Shown here piece after piece: positions 29,437-39,841 of a stretch of 64,000 nt of DNA. Source of the DNA: Kiloniella sp. EL199 (GTDB lineage Bacteria > Pseudomonadota > Alphaproteobacteria > Kiloniellales > Kiloniellaceae); contig NZ_OMPU01000004.1 in assembly GCF_900313065.1 (NCBI RefSeq), positions 323,474 through 387,473 of the forward strand, written 5' to 3'. The position numbers were made by a program, and so were the translations under genes. The notes under the pieces were generated by a model that saw only the letters and a list, made by a program, of their open reading frames with translations, did not search any database and was not told the origin of the DNA. Position 1 is the stretch's first letter; each line of letters opens with the position of its first letter.

Positions 29437-29466
29437 AAAATGGGGCTAGAAAACTAACCCCATTTT
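29437..29466. terminator. Bidirectional terminator between EamA gene and fhs
   Basis: AAAATGGGG and CCCCATTTT form the stem, with additional TAG/CTA pairing near the loop. The A/T-rich arm ends give U-tails in both directions for the convergent genes. Confidence 0.85.
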
Positions 29467-29489
29467 GAATTTCACCGGATTTTATCAAA

Positions 29490-31166
29490 TTAAAATAACC
29501 CTTCGATATTCCCCATATCATTTAACATGATTGCTTCTGCACTTGGAATTCGCGGCAAGCCAGGCATCGTCATGATCTCACCACAAATAACAACGATAAA
29601 GCCAGCACCCGCAGATAACCTTACTTCACGAATAGGAACACTGTGCCCTGTTGGTGCACCTCTCAGATTTGGATCGGTAGAGAAACTATATTGTGTTTTG
29701 GCCATACAAATAGGCAAGTGCCCAAATCCTGCTTCCTCCCACTGATGTAGTTGATCACGGATTTTTTTATCTGCGATAACTTCATCTGCGCGATAAATTC
29801 GTTTAGCTATTGCATCCATTTTCTCAAACAAGGGTAAATCATCGGAATATAGTGGACTAAATTGAGAAACATCACTATCAGCAATTTCTGCTACCCGTGT
29901 CGCCAACTCCTCAATGCCTGCTGATCCAAGTTCCCAGTGACGGCACAGAATTGCTTCTGATCCTTGTGTCGCAACATAGTCTTTGACTGCCTGAACCTCA
30001 GAATCAGTGTCTGTTACAAAATGATTTATTGCCACAACAACAGGAACCCCGAAAGATTTAAGATTCCCAATATGACGACCAAGGTTTTCGCATCCTCGTT
30101 TAACCGCGCTAACATTTTCGACTGCCAAGTCAGCTTTTGAAACTCCTCCGTTCATTTTCATAGCGCGGACTGTCGCAACTAAAACAACACAATCAGGCGA
30201 GATGCCAGCTTTTCGGCATTTTATATTCATGAACTTTTCTGCACCAAGGTCAGCACCAAACCCAGCTTCGGTTACCACATAATCAGCAAGTTTGAGCGCC
30301 GTTGATGTCGCAATAACACTGTTACATCCATGTGCAATATTGGCAAACGGCCCTCCATGAACAAAGGCCGGATTATTCTCCAATGTTTGCACAAGGTTTG
30401 GTTGCATTGCATCTTTCAGCAATACAGTCATAGCCCCGTCAGCTTTAACATCACGACAGTAAACAGGAGAACGATCCCTGCGATAGGCAACAATTATATT
30501 GCCCAATCGTTCTTGCAAATCTTCAAGGCTCGTTGCCAAACACAAAATCGCCATGACTTCTGATGCAACAGTAATATCAAACCCGGTTTGCCTTGGGAAT
30601 CCATTTGCAACACCGCCAAGGCTGGTTACAACGTCTCTTAACACACGATCATTCATATCCAGAACTCTACGCCAAGTTACGCGACGTTCATCTATTTTGA
30701 GCTCATTACCCCAATAAATATGATTATCAATCATAGCACTCAAAAGATTATGAGCACTGGTAATCGCGTGGAAATCTCCCGTAAAATGAAGATTCATATC
30801 CTCCATGGGAACTACTTGTGCATATCCTCCTCCTGCAGCTCCGCCTTTCATTCCAAAGCATGGCCCAAGAGATGCTTCTCTAATGCAGATTGCCGCTTTT
30901 TTACCTATACGGTTTAACCCGTCACCAAGCCCTACTGTTGTGGTCGTTTTGCCTTCTCCTGCCGGTGTTGGATTAATTGCTGTCACAAGAACAAGTTTGC
31001 CATTTTTCTTGTTCTTAACAGAATCAATAAACTCCTGACTTACTTTTGCTTTATCGTGTCCATAGGGTAAGAGATGTTCACTTTTAATGCCTAATTTTTC
31101 ACCTATTTCCTGCACAGGGCGCTTTTGCGCTTCTCGTGCAATTTCAATATCACTCTTGTATGACAT
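29490..31166 (-). CDS. fhs: Formate-tetrahydrofolate ligase
   Basis: 558 residues, the standard length. The ATP-binding P-loop [15 protein letters not shown] is near residue 67, and other signatures are [22 protein letters not shown] (landmark), FTGDFHAI and [12 protein letters not shown]. It makes 10-formyl-THF from formate, ATP and THF, closing the one-carbon loop fed by Tdm, Dmm and the N-methylglutamate route. The GGGAG site precedes the ATG. Confidence 0.95.
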   Translation of the reverse strand: MSYKSDIEIAREAQKRPVQEIGEKLGIKSEHLLPYGHDKAKVSQEFIDSVKNKKNGKLVLVTAINPTPAGEGKTTTTVGLGDGLNRIGKKAAICIREASLGPCFGMKGGAAGGGYAQVVPMEDMNLHFTGDFHAITSAHNLLSAMIDNHIYWGNELKIDERRVTWRRVLDMNDRVLRDVVTSLGGVANGFPRQTGFDITVASEVMAILCLATSLEDLQERLGNIIVAYRRDRSPVYCRDVKADGAMTVLLKDAMQPNLVQTLENNPAFVHGGPFANIAHGCNSVIATSTALKLADYVVTEAGFGADLGAEKFMNIKCRKAGISPDCVVLVATVRAMKMNGGVSKADLAVENVSAVKRGCENLGRHIGNLKSFGVPVVVAINHFVTDTDSEVQAVKDYVATQGSEAILCRHWELGSAGIEELATRVAEIADSDVSQFSPLYSDDLPLFEKMDAIAKRIYRADEVIADKKIRDQLHQWEEAGFGHLPICMAKTQYSFSTDPNLRGAPTGHSVPIREVRLSAGAGFIVVICGEIMTMPGLPRIPSAEAIMLNDMGNIEGLF

Positions 31167-31756
31167 GTGTCGTCTCCCATTAATCCACTGTTAAAGCTCG
31201 GGTTACCTGCCCTTACAGGCAATAAGAAGTAGAATTGAGCAATTAATAAATTATATTCCTATTAGGAAATATTTATTACACACAGTCAATGATTAATCTA
31301 TACCACAGAAATTAATTTAAAAATCATAGGTAGTTTTGAGCAAATTCGAATGCTTTCGCGCTTTAGCTAGGATTTATATTCAAGCATCTCGGGAATGATT
31401 GAGCTGATCTCTTGGGTTCACAACACCCCCGTCGCTGTTTAAATCTGAAAGAGTTTGTTTATTGGTTACAGGGCACAGAACATGCGTTGGAAACTCTTAG
31501 GAGCGTGCTTTACTCGCAACTTAATTCTTTTTACCGCATAGATCAGGTGAATTTAACCGATTGTGAGACAATAAAAAATAGAGCATATTTCTTGACCACA
31601 GCTTTTAACACAACGAAGCCTCTAAACGATCTCAATACGAATAAAATCCAGTGGCATGGTTCTCCCTAGAACAATGTATTATATTAATAGCTTGTTTTAC
31701 ATTGACAGGAATTTTCAGATCACAAATTTTATAACTTATCAAAACTGGAGAACACT
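31167..31756. other. 590-bp intergenic region between fhs and the cox regulator
   Basis: Divergent spacer. It holds a 13-bp palindrome TTCCTATTAGGAA at 31256-31268, about 90 bp upstream of fhs, that could be an fhs operator. An open frame of 85 codons at 31412-31669 has no recognisable domain or good ribosome site and is probably chance. No RNA gene was recognised. Confidence 0.5.
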
Positions 31757-32902
31757 ATGCCTTTAGAGGTGGCTTATTCACCACTTCTCATTATCAGCTC
31801 TTTGGCTGTTGCCATAATGGGGGCCTTTACGGCTCTGCGTTTAACGTCGAACCTGCGCAACCTTGATGCTGGAAAAAGAAAGGCACGGGTAACCCAAGGG
31901 GCTTTGGCATTAGGTACTGGTATCTGGTCAATGCATTTTACAGGCATGCTTGCTGTAGAACTTCCCATTACTATCAGTTACGATCCCCTTCGGACGCTGG
32001 CATCTGCCCTTATTGCTGTGTTAGTAGTCGGTATCGCTCTCCTCTCTTTGCATTTTGGGATCAGAACCAAGACAAGAATCGCTATTGCCGGAACCATTAC
32101 TGGTTTAGGCATCGTTGGCATGCACTATCTTGGTATGAGCGCAATCTCGGCCAACTGTATCGTAACCTATAGTCCTACTGGTATTATTTTAGCGATAGGC
32201 ATTGGTATTGCCAGTTCAATTGCTGCCATAGAACTGGCTTATGGTAATCGTTCACTTCTAAGTATATCAGCCGGCTCCGTTGTCCTCGGTCTCGCGATCT
32301 CGGCAATGCACTACTCTGCTATGTACTTTACCGTCTTTAGTCTGAGTACCGATTTAACACCAATCTCCCCAAACCTTCTAGATAACGACCGCCTGGCACT
32401 CGTCATCGTATTGTCATCTTTTGTCATTTCGGGTCTGTTTCTTTTACTCGCCATTCCCGGTGGCAAGACAGTAAATCAAACGAATAATATTCCAGAAAAA
32501 GTAATAAAAAGCCTGACCACAGAGAACACCATTACAGCAGAACTCAATAACAGTGTGATACAGCAAGATGAAATCAAGATTCCTTACGAACAGAATAAAA
32601 TTCAACGCCTCTTGTCTGCAAAGGATATCCATGTAGTTAAGGCTGATGGGCACTATACTCTGATAAACGATGGGTCAGAAGATCTTTTTTGCCCGTGGTC
32701 CATATCCCGTTTGGAAAAACACCTTAACCCTGAGAATTTTATCCGTACCCATCGAAGTTTTATCGTTAACAGAAAACAGATCATCGGGTTTCGTCGTGAT
32801 GGCGATAAAGCTTATTGCATTATCGGAAACCAACTTGCTTTGGAAATTCCTGTCAGCCGAACCAAGATAACTGAACTTAGAAAGATTATTGAGGAGGCTT
32901 AA
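31757..32902 (+). CDS. coxC: CoxC-type membrane sensor/regulator (MHYT + LytTR)
   Basis: 381 residues. The N-terminal about 235 residues form a seven-helix MHYT sensor with three repeats of the signature (SMHFTGM, GMHYLGM, AMHYSAM), thought to bind metal and sense diatomic gases. The last about 100 residues are a LytTR DNA-binding domain (VVKADGHYTLI ... RTHRSFIVNRKQI). This architecture is that of CoxC/CoxH in Oligotropha carboxidovorans. It lies directly upstream of coxMSL and probably activates it through the direct repeats at 32911-32948. The choice of letter C over H is by position. Confidence 0.85.
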   Translation: MPLEVAYSPLLIISSLAVAIMGAFTALRLTSNLRNLDAGKRKARVTQGALALGTGIWSMHFTGMLAVELPITISYDPLRTLASALIAVLVVGIALLSLHFGIRTKTRIAIAGTITGLGIVGMHYLGMSAISANCIVTYSPTGIILAIGIGIASSIAAIELAYGNRSLLSISAGSVVLGLAISAMHYSAMYFTVFSLSTDLTPISPNLLDNDRLALVIVLSSFVISGLFLLLAIPGGKTVNQTNNIPEKVIKSLTTENTITAELNNSVIQQDEIKIPYEQNKIQRLLSAKDIHVVKADGHYTLINDGSEDLFCPWSISRLEKHLNPENFIRTHRSFIVNRKQIIGFRRDGDKAYCIIGNQLALEIPVSRTKITELRKIIEEA

Positions 32903-32910
32903 CGAAATCA

Positions 32911-32948
32911 TTACGTGCATTTCGTGCAAAATAATCGCATTTCGTGCA
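32911..32948. promoter_or_regulatory. Direct repeats upstream of coxM, candidate LytTR binding site
   Basis: GCATTTCGTGCA occurs twice (32917-32928 and 32937-32948) with a 20-bp period, and a variant TTACGTGCA abuts the first copy. LytTR regulators typically bind pairs of short direct repeats about two helical turns apart, and the gene just upstream encodes a LytTR protein. Binding by CoxC is inferred. Confidence 0.65.
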
Positions 32949-33061
32949 GAATTGCCGAAACCTGCGGGTTACCACTCTCTCCTCTTCCGAATAGATGCTT
33001 ACCCTGTTTAAAAAATAAATGGCCCTCGAAAATCATGAGGCCAGTCAAACAGGAGAGAAGT

Positions 33062-33925
33062 ATGATACCTGGTTCTTTCGAGTACCATCGGCCATCATCC
33101 CTTAGCGACGCCATTGGATTATTATCCTCTTATGGGAACGAAGCCATGGTTGTCGCCGGGGGACACAGTTTAATCCCCATGATGAAGCTGCGCATGGCAA
33201 TGCCAGGACATCTGGTCGATCTTCAAGATATTCAGACCCTGAAAAGCATTTCTATTAAGGACGATGAGATCATCTTGGGGGCGATGGTGACTCAGGCTGA
33301 AATCATTGGTTCTGATGACCTCGCTAAATTTTGCCCGCTTCTTCAAGAAGTCGCGATTCAAATCGCGGACCCCCAAGTTCGTTACCTCGGTACAATTGGA
33401 GGTAATATTGCAAACGGTGATCCTGCGAATGATATGCCTGCCGTGATGCAAACGCTTGATGCGGCCTTGATCCTTACTGGCCCCAATGGTTCAAAGGAAG
33501 TACCTGCAAGACGTTTCTATCACGGTGCTTATGACACAGAACGTAAAGAAGGTGAAATCCTCAGCGCTATTAAAATTCCCGTGCCAACAGCAGGACATGG
33601 GTATGCTTATGAGAAGCAAAAACGCAAAATAGGTGATTACGCGACTGCAGCCGCAGCTGTTGTTATTGCCATGTCGAACGGAATTTGTACTTCAGCATCC
33701 ATTGGATTAACAAACCTGTCTGAAACTCCCCTCTGGGCCGAAAAATCCGCATCCATATTAATTGGAACAGATCTCAATAAAGAAGCGGTCAAAGCCGCAT
33801 CTGCAATAGCCAAAGCCATTAGCAATCCCGCTGAAGATGGAAGAGGTCCCGCAGAATTTCGGACTCATGTTGCCGGAATTATGGTCGAGCGTGCCATTGC
33901 CAAAGCACATAGTCGGGCACAATAA
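33062..33925 (+). CDS. coxM: Aerobic CO dehydrogenase medium (FAD) subunit
   Basis: 288 residues from the ATG at 33062 ([11 protein letters not shown], identical in style to known CoxM), preceded by GGAGAG. A longer frame to 32915 would run through the direct-repeat promoter and is rejected. FAD-binding motifs are [11 protein letters not shown] and [17 protein letters not shown]. It transfers electrons from the CoxS iron-sulphur clusters to quinone or other acceptors. It is the first structural gene of coxMSL. Confidence 0.95.
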   Translation: MIPGSFEYHRPSSLSDAIGLLSSYGNEAMVVAGGHSLIPMMKLRMAMPGHLVDLQDIQTLKSISIKDDEIILGAMVTQAEIIGSDDLAKFCPLLQEVAIQIADPQVRYLGTIGGNIANGDPANDMPAVMQTLDAALILTGPNGSKEVPARRFYHGAYDTERKEGEILSAIKIPVPTAGHGYAYEKQKRKIGDYATAAAAVVIAMSNGICTSASIGLTNLSETPLWAEKSASILIGTDLNKEAVKAASAIAKAISNPAEDGRGPAEFRTHVAGIMVERAIAKAHSRAQ

Positions 33926-33951
33926 GCCTTCAAAGGGATGGAGAAGATAAA

Positions 33952-34443
33952 TTGTCAAAAATAAACGTAAAAATGATCATTAACGGTCAAGAGATCGAAA
34001 CATCGGCAGACCCGAGAACATTGTTAATCCATTTCCTCCGGGAAAATCAAGGCCTCACCGGTTCACACATTGGTTGTGATACCAGCCACTGTGGTGCTTG
34101 TACTATCGATATGGACGGTAAATCAGTTAAATCCTGTACTCTTTTTGTTGGGCAGGCTGATGGAAGCGATATAAAAACCATTGAGGGTATTGCACATCCA
34201 GATGGAACATTACATGCGATTCAGGAAGCATTCCGACAGAACCACGGGCTGCAATGCGGCTTCTGTACCCCGGGAATGATCACGCGTGCGTACCGTTTGC
34301 TACAGGAGAATCCCACCCCAACAGAAGAAGAAATTCGTTATGGAATTTCGGGGAACCTATGTCGCTGCACAGGATACCAGAACATTGTGAAGTCTGTCAT
34401 GGCAGCCAGCAGAGAACTGTCTATGAAGGAGGCGGCAGAATAA
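33952..34443 (+). CDS. coxS: Aerobic CO dehydrogenase small (2Fe-2S) subunit
   Basis: 163 residues starting at a TTG codon with GGAG 9 bp upstream. The N-terminal plant-type cluster motif is [22 protein letters not shown] (landmark, near residue 43). The second cluster motif is CGFCTPGM ... CRCTGYQ in the C-terminal helical domain. It relays electrons from the Mo-Cu site in CoxL to FAD in CoxM. It is separated from coxL by one base. Confidence 0.95.
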   Translation: MSKINVKMIINGQEIETSADPRTLLIHFLRENQGLTGSHIGCDTSHCGACTIDMDGKSVKSCTLFVGQADGSDIKTIEGIAHPDGTLHAIQEAFRQNHGLQCGFCTPGMITRAYRLLQENPTPTEEEIRYGISGNLCRCTGYQNIVKSVMAASRELSMKEAAE

Positions 34444-34444
34444 T

Positions 34445-36868
34445 ATGAATGCACAATCTCCAATTTCAAGAAAAGATCGCATCAATAAACTTCAGGGTCT
34501 GGGTTGTTCACGCAAGCGTGTAGAAGACGCCCGTTTCACTCAGGGCAAAGGTAATTATGTCGATGACATCAAACTTCCGGGAATGCTCTTTGGCGACTTT
34601 GTGCGTAGCCCCTACGGACATGCCCGTATTATCTCCATAGATAAAGAAGCCGCTTTGGCTGTCCCTGGAGTGGTAGCTGTGCTCACTGCGGATGATTTAA
34701 AACCGCTAAATCTTCATTATATGCCCACACTGGCAGGTGATGTGCAGGCTGTACTCGCCGATGAAAAAGTACTTTTTCAAAACCAGGAAGTCGCTTTTGT
34801 TATCGCCAAAGATCGTTATGCAGCGGCAGATGCCGTTGAGTTGGTTGATGTTGAATATGAAGAACTTCCCGTCATTAACGATGCTTTCAAGGCACTTGAT
34901 GAAGATGCCCCTCTTCTTAGAGAAGACATCAAAGACAAGATGGAAGGTGCGCACGGCCGAAGAAAACATCACAATCATATCTTTCTGTGGGAAGAAGGAG
35001 ATAAAGCAGCAACAGAGCAGGCTTTGGACAGTTCTGAAATTATTGCAGAAGAACTTATTACCTATCAAAGAGTCCATCCTTGTCCACTTGAAACTTGTGG
35101 CTGTGTAGCATCCATGGACAAGATCAACGGAAAGCTTACTCTCTGGGGAACCTTTCAGGCTCCTCATGCGGTACGTACCGTAGCTTCCTTGATCACCGAA
35201 ATACCTGAACACAATATTCGTGTCATTTCCCCTGATATTGGCGGGGGCTTTGGCAACAAGGTTGGGGTTTATCCTGGATATATCTGTTCAGCTGTAGCCT
35301 CTATTGTCACCGGACAACCTGTGAAGTGGGTTGAAGATCGTATTGAGAACTTAACGTCAACAGCCTTTGCCCGTGACTATCATATGACAGGGAAAATTGC
35401 CTCAACTAGGGATGGTAAAATCACAGGTCTCTGGGTTCATGTTCTTGCAGATCATGGCGCATTTGATGCTTGTGCAGATCCGACAAAATTCCCGGCCGGT
35501 TTCTTTCATATCTGCACAGGTTCCTACGATATTCCGGTTGCTTACGTTGGCGTAGATGGGGTCTATACCAACAAAGCCCCGGGCGGGGTAGCCTATCGCT
35601 GCTCCTTCAGAGTTACCGAAGCCGCCTATCTCATAGAACGTATGATTGATGTCCTGGCGCGGAAACTTGATATAGACCCGGCTAAACTAAGAATGAAGAA
35701 CTTTATCAAGAAAGAACAATTCCCTTATCAATCAGCACTTGGGTGGGAATATGATTCAGGGGATTACCATACCGCCATGGAAAAAGGCATGGCCGCCGTG
35801 AACTATCCGCAACTACGCCAGGAACAAGCCAATAACCGAGTAGCATTTGAACGTGGAGAAACCCGTAAATTGATGGGGATAGGCCTTGCCTTCTTCACCG
35901 AAATTGTCGGTGCAGGGCCAGTGAAGAACTGTGACATTCTTGGTCTTGGTATGTTTGACTCCTGTGAAATTCGTATCCACCCAACCGGATCAGCCATTGC
36001 CAGACTGGGCACCATATCCCAAGGCCAGGGGCATGCAACTACTTTCGCACAAATTCTGGCCTCTGAAATTGGCATCCCTGCTGCTGACATAACATTGGAA
36101 GAAGGTGATACAGATACAGCTCCATATGGCCTAGGAACCTATGGGTCCCGTTCTACACCTGTTGCCGGTGCGGCCACAGCAATGGCAGGTCGAAAGATCC
36201 GCGCAAAAGCTCAAATGATTGCTGCCTACCTGCTTGAAGTTCATGAAGGTGATCTGGAATGGGATGTGGATCGTTTCCAAGTTAAAGGTAACCCTGAAGC
36301 ACATAAAACCATGAAAGAGATCGCCTTTGCAGCCTACAATCAAGCAATTCCAGGCTTGGAACCCGGTCTTGAAGCAGTTTCCTACTATGACCCACCAAAC
36401 ATGACCTATCCCTTTGGCGCGTACATCTGTGTGGTTGATGTCGATGTTGACACAGGTGTTGTCGATATCCGCAAATTCTATGCGCTGGATGATTGCGGTA
36501 CACGTATCAATCCCATGATAATTGAAGGACAGGTCCACGGAGGACTGACCGAAGCTTTAGCTATCGCCATGGGACAGGATATTTCCTATGACGAGATCGG
36601 TAACGTCAAAGGTGCCAGCTTGATGGATTTCTATCTTCCTACAGCAGTCGAGACACCAGTATGGGAAACCGATCATACTGAAACACCTAGTCCTCACCAT
36701 CCAATTGGCGCTAAAGGTGTTGGTGAAAGCCCAAATGTCGGCGGCGTACCTGCTTTTTCTAACGCAGTTAATGATGCCTTTGCGCATAAAGGTCTGATGC
36801 ACACCCAAATGCCACATGACCATTGGCGTGTATGGAAAACAGCACAACGTCTGGGCTTAACGGGCTAA
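34445..36868 (+). CDS. coxL: Aerobic CO dehydrogenase large (Mo-Cu) subunit, form I
   Basis: 807 residues. The active-site loop reads AYRCSFR at residues 383-389, with Cys386 the ligand for the Cu of the CuSMo centre. This motif is diagnostic for form I (true CO-oxidising) enzymes, in contrast to AYRGAGR of form II. Other cofactor motifs include GGGFGNKVGVYP and GAKGVGESPNVGGVPAFSNAV. It binds molybdopterin cytosine dinucleotide and oxidises CO to CO2. It is followed by a 63-bp gap before coxD. Confidence 0.97.
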   Translation: MNAQSPISRKDRINKLQGLGCSRKRVEDARFTQGKGNYVDDIKLPGMLFGDFVRSPYGHARIISIDKEAALAVPGVVAVLTADDLKPLNLHYMPTLAGDVQAVLADEKVLFQNQEVAFVIAKDRYAAADAVELVDVEYEELPVINDAFKALDEDAPLLREDIKDKMEGAHGRRKHHNHIFLWEEGDKAATEQALDSSEIIAEELITYQRVHPCPLETCGCVASMDKINGKLTLWGTFQAPHAVRTVASLITEIPEHNIRVISPDIGGGFGNKVGVYPGYICSAVASIVTGQPVKWVEDRIENLTSTAFARDYHMTGKIASTRDGKITGLWVHVLADHGAFDACADPTKFPAGFFHICTGSYDIPVAYVGVDGVYTNKAPGGVAYRCSFRVTEAAYLIERMIDVLARKLDIDPAKLRMKNFIKKEQFPYQSALGWEYDSGDYHTAMEKGMAAVNYPQLRQEQANNRVAFERGETRKLMGIGLAFFTEIVGAGPVKNCDILGLGMFDSCEIRIHPTGSAIARLGTISQGQGHATTFAQILASEIGIPAADITLEEGDTDTAPYGLGTYGSRSTPVAGAATAMAGRKIRAKAQMIAAYLLEVHEGDLEWDVDRFQVKGNPEAHKTMKEIAFAAYNQAIPGLEPGLEAVSYYDPPNMTYPFGAYICVVDVDVDTGVVDIRKFYALDDCGTRINPMIIEGQVHGGLTEALAIAMGQDISYDEIGNVKGASLMDFYLPTAVETPVWETDHTETPSPHHPIGAKGVGESPNVGGVPAFSNAVNDAFAHKGLMHTQMPHDHWRVWKTAQRLGLTG

Positions 36869-36931
36869 TGCATAGGTAACAGAGGTTCAGTTTCAAGCCT
36901 CAGACACCAGGTCGATTAAACGAGAAGTCTG

Positions 36932-37804
36932 ATGTATCAAACAATTAAAACTCGCTTATCAGGCGTTGGCTATATTGCAGATGACAGCCTTACGACTGCC
37001 ATTGAATTAGCTCTGGACTTAGCACGCCCCTTGCTACTTGAAGGCGAAGCGGGTGTAGGTAAGACGGAGGTAGCAAAGTCACTTGCAAAAATACTCGATA
37101 CAAACCTCATTCGTCTGCAATGTTACGAGGGATTAGATGTCGCCAATGCAATCTATGAATGGAACTATCAAAAACAGCTTCTTGCAATAAAAATATCTGA
37201 GAGCCGATCTTCACCGGCAGAAGGAATAGAAGATCAAATTTTCTCTGAAAAATACCTCCTGACACGCCCATTATTACAAGCTGTCCGTCAAGAAAATCCA
37301 CCCGTATTGCTCATAGATGAAATCGACCGGGCAGATATGGAATTCGAAGCTTATCTCCTTGAGATACTATCCGATTACCAGATTACCGTCCCTGAACTCG
37401 GCACCATAAAAGCGACCTCTGTCCCCCATGTTATACTCACCTCTAACGGTACAAGAGAACTGTCTGATGCCCTCAGACGAAGATGCCTTTATTCTTACGT
37501 GGATTTTCCAGAACCGGAAATTGAACGGGAAATAATCTTGGCTCGACTTCCTGAAATTGAAATTCAACTGGCAGATCAGATTGCGCGATTTGTATCCGGG
37601 TTGCGTAGAGAGGACCTTGAAAAACTCCCAGGCATGGCGGAAACTCTGGACTGGGCACATGCGCTCTATGGCATGAAAATCACCTCTATAGATCAGGATT
37701 TTGGTAAACTGCAACAAACGCTTATTTGCCTCCTCAAGACAGAGCGTGATTTAAAATCTGTTACACCTGAAGTAACCAGCCGTCTAGCTGGTAAGGCGGC
37801 ATAG
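36932..37804 (+). CDS. coxD: CoxD, MoxR-type AAA+ ATPase for CO dehydrogenase maturation
   Basis: 290 residues. Walker A is GEAGVGKTEVAKSLA near residue 38. Walker B is VLLIDEIDRADMEFEAYLLE near 125. Sensor 1 is ILTSNGTRELSDALRRRC. CoxD is the chaperone needed for sulphuration and copper insertion at the Mo-Cu centre and works with the vWA protein encoded next. Its stop abuts the coxE start. Confidence 0.92.
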   Translation: MYQTIKTRLSGVGYIADDSLTTAIELALDLARPLLLEGEAGVGKTEVAKSLAKILDTNLIRLQCYEGLDVANAIYEWNYQKQLLAIKISESRSSPAEGIEDQIFSEKYLLTRPLLQAVRQENPPVLLIDEIDRADMEFEAYLLEILSDYQITVPELGTIKATSVPHVILTSNGTRELSDALRRRCLYSYVDFPEPEIEREIILARLPEIEIQLADQIARFVSGLRREDLEKLPGMAETLDWAHALYGMKITSIDQDFGKLQQTLICLLKTERDLKSVTPEVTSRLAGKAA

Positions 37805-38995
37805 ATGGTAAAGGCAGGCTCAACAGGCCCTTTGGATAACGTACAAGGCTTTGTCTCTCATCTAAGATCCAATGGCTTTTCTCTTGGACAGAAAGAAACC
37901 GAGCAAGCCTTGAATGTATTGATAAACACCAACGGGAATCTGGCAAGAGACAGGAATAGACTTAAAGCTCTTTTCACAGGCAATCATGATCAGTGGAGCA
38001 GTTTTGACAATCTTTTTGAAGCTTTCTGGTTTCGTCGAGGAAAAAAGAGAAATACTTGGCAACATAACACCAAGACTTCAGAGAAATCCTGTAAACTCCC
38101 CGAAGTCTGGTCTGATCACTTAAACGAAGAAACTAACGGACAAGAGAACGCAACTCCTCAGATCGAAACAAACGTTCATGAACACAACGATGGAGAAGAG
38201 AAAAACCAGGTAGCCACTGGCAGGCTTATAGCAACCAAACACACTGCAAGGACCAAAACGGACCTAAGGCAATTTGTTGACCCGGAAGAAATCGCAGAAG
38301 CTGAAAAACTGGCTTACAATCTGGCCAAAGCCATTCAACATAAACTATCTCGTCGACGCCGATTGGACAAACGCGGGAGATGGCTGGATTTTCGCAGGAC
38401 GATCAGATCAAACGTGCGCTACGGAGGAGATCTCATCGATATTAAAAAACAGCGTATTCCTGAACGACCGGTCAAAATAGTTGTGCTTCTGGATGTATCG
38501 GGATCAATGCAACACTACAGTCGCTTTTTCCTTCAGTTTGTTAAGGGTCTGGTCTGTCAATGGCTAGAAAGTGATGCATTCCTCTTTCACACCAAACTCA
38601 TTCGTGTGACGGATACTATTCGCGATAATAACACTACACGAGCGATGACCAAGCTTTCTTTAATGGCAGAGGGTTTCGGTGGCGGGACAAAACTCGGTGA
38701 ATGTTTGAAAGTTTTTAATGCCACTTATGCAAAGAAAACACTGACATCAAGGACCACAGTGATAATCCTGAGCGACGGGTACGAAGTAGGCTCAGCAGAG
38801 AACCTTAAAACTGAACTTCAACAATTGAAAAAAAGAGCAAAGAGGCTCATCTGGCTCAATCCACTCTTGGGTTGGGAGAACTACGCCCCAGTTACCGCAG
38901 CCATGCAAGCCGCATTACCGCATATAGATCATTTTGCAGCAGCAAACACACTTGTATCCCTTGCTGCAATTGAACCAGAACTTGCTCGTCTCTAG
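37805..38995 (+). CDS. coxE: CoxE, von Willebrand factor A-domain maturation protein
   Basis: 396 residues. The central linker is charged and low-complexity (about residues 80-150). The C-terminal vWA domain starts at about 220 with the MIDAS motif DVSGSMQHYSR and later FGGGTKLGECL and ILSDGYEVG. It partners CoxD in assembly of the active site. The start is the ATG immediately after the coxD stop. Confidence 0.92.
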   Translation: MVKAGSTGPLDNVQGFVSHLRSNGFSLGQKETEQALNVLINTNGNLARDRNRLKALFTGNHDQWSSFDNLFEAFWFRRGKKRNTWQHNTKTSEKSCKLPEVWSDHLNEETNGQENATPQIETNVHEHNDGEEKNQVATGRLIATKHTARTKTDLRQFVDPEEIAEAEKLAYNLAKAIQHKLSRRRRLDKRGRWLDFRRTIRSNVRYGGDLIDIKKQRIPERPVKIVVLLDVSGSMQHYSRFFLQFVKGLVCQWLESDAFLFHTKLIRVTDTIRDNNTTRAMTKLSLMAEGFGGGTKLGECLKVFNATYAKKTLTSRTTVIILSDGYEVGSAENLKTELQQLKKRAKRLIWLNPLLGWENYAPVTAAMQAALPHIDHFAAANTLVSLAAIEPELARL

Positions 38996-39006
38996 AGGAA
39001 AAAATC

Positions 39007-39840
39007 ATGACCGCTTCTGACACAACTCTGGATCTCATCGAAAACTTGAGAAAACAAGGAAAATCCTTCTGCATCGCAACCATCCTTCGAACAGAAAACA
39101 CTACTTCTGCCAGACCCGGTGCAAAAGCAGTAATCACCACTGACGGGGATCTCTTTGGTTTTGTCGGGGGTGGATGTGTTACCAGTGCCGTCAAAAGAGG
39201 TGCTCAGGAAGTTATCAGTGATGGTTACCCTAAAATGATCAGGATAAAACCACGGAAAGATGTACGATCAGAAATCGATGTGGATGGCATACAACTGCAT
39301 AAATCAAGTTGCCCATCTGGCGGTACTATTGAGGTGTTTTTGGAACCTATGCGTGCGCCCAAAAACCTGTTCATTCTAGGCGCATCTCCAATCGCACAGG
39401 CTTTACTCCCTTTAGCAAAAGGATTGGGATACCAAACCACCGTTATCTGCTCGGTAGATGATAAAGACAAGATACTTGGAGCTGCTTCGTATCTAACAGA
39501 TTTCAACCTCCCCCAACTCAATTCAAGTGACGCTGTTATCGTCGCCACACAAGGTAAGCGTGATCTGGATGCATTGAGAGCCATGTCTGTATCTGAGGCC
39601 GGTTATAAGGGAATGGTATGTAGTCGGAAAAAGATCGCTACACTAAATAAGAAACTCTTTGCAGAAACCGGGAAATATCAAACATCTGTCGCAGATTTAC
39701 ATGCACCGGCTGGCCTCAACATTGGTGCCATCGAGCCAGAAGAAATCGCCCTTTCTGTTATCAGTGAAATTGTCTCTGTTCAAAGACTGGGGAACAGTAA
39801 CAAACAGTCATCCATGCTTTTGCAACAGGTAACAGCCTGA
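39007..39840 (+). CDS. coxF: CoxF, XdhC-family cofactor maturation protein
   Basis: 277 residues. The N-terminal XdhC domain has ATILRTENTTSARPGAKAVI and FVGGGCVTSAV with the conserved Cys. The C-terminal Rossmann part has FILGASPIAQALLPLAKGLG. XdhC-type proteins bind the molybdenum cofactor and protect or sulphurate it before insertion. It has a GAGGAAAA leader and is 2 bp from the next gene. Confidence 0.9.
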   Translation: MTASDTTLDLIENLRKQGKSFCIATILRTENTTSARPGAKAVITTDGDLFGFVGGGCVTSAVKRGAQEVISDGYPKMIRIKPRKDVRSEIDVDGIQLHKSSCPSGGTIEVFLEPMRAPKNLFILGASPIAQALLPLAKGLGYQTTVICSVDDKDKILGAASYLTDFNLPQLNSSDAVIVATQGKRDLDALRAMSVSEAGYKGMVCSRKKIATLNKKLFAETGKYQTSVADLHAPAGLNIGAIEPEEIALSVISEIVSVQRLGNSNKQSSMLLQQVTA

Positions 39841-39841
39841 T

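Noticed and set aside
31412-31669. 85-codon open frame between fhs and the cox regulator
   Set aside because: No recognisable domain, no clear ribosome site and an unusual composition. Treated as chance within the intergenic region.
32915-33061. 49-codon N-terminal extension of coxM
   Set aside because: It runs through the direct-repeat promoter and is absent from known CoxM. The ATG at 33062 has a good ribosome site and the expected first residues.
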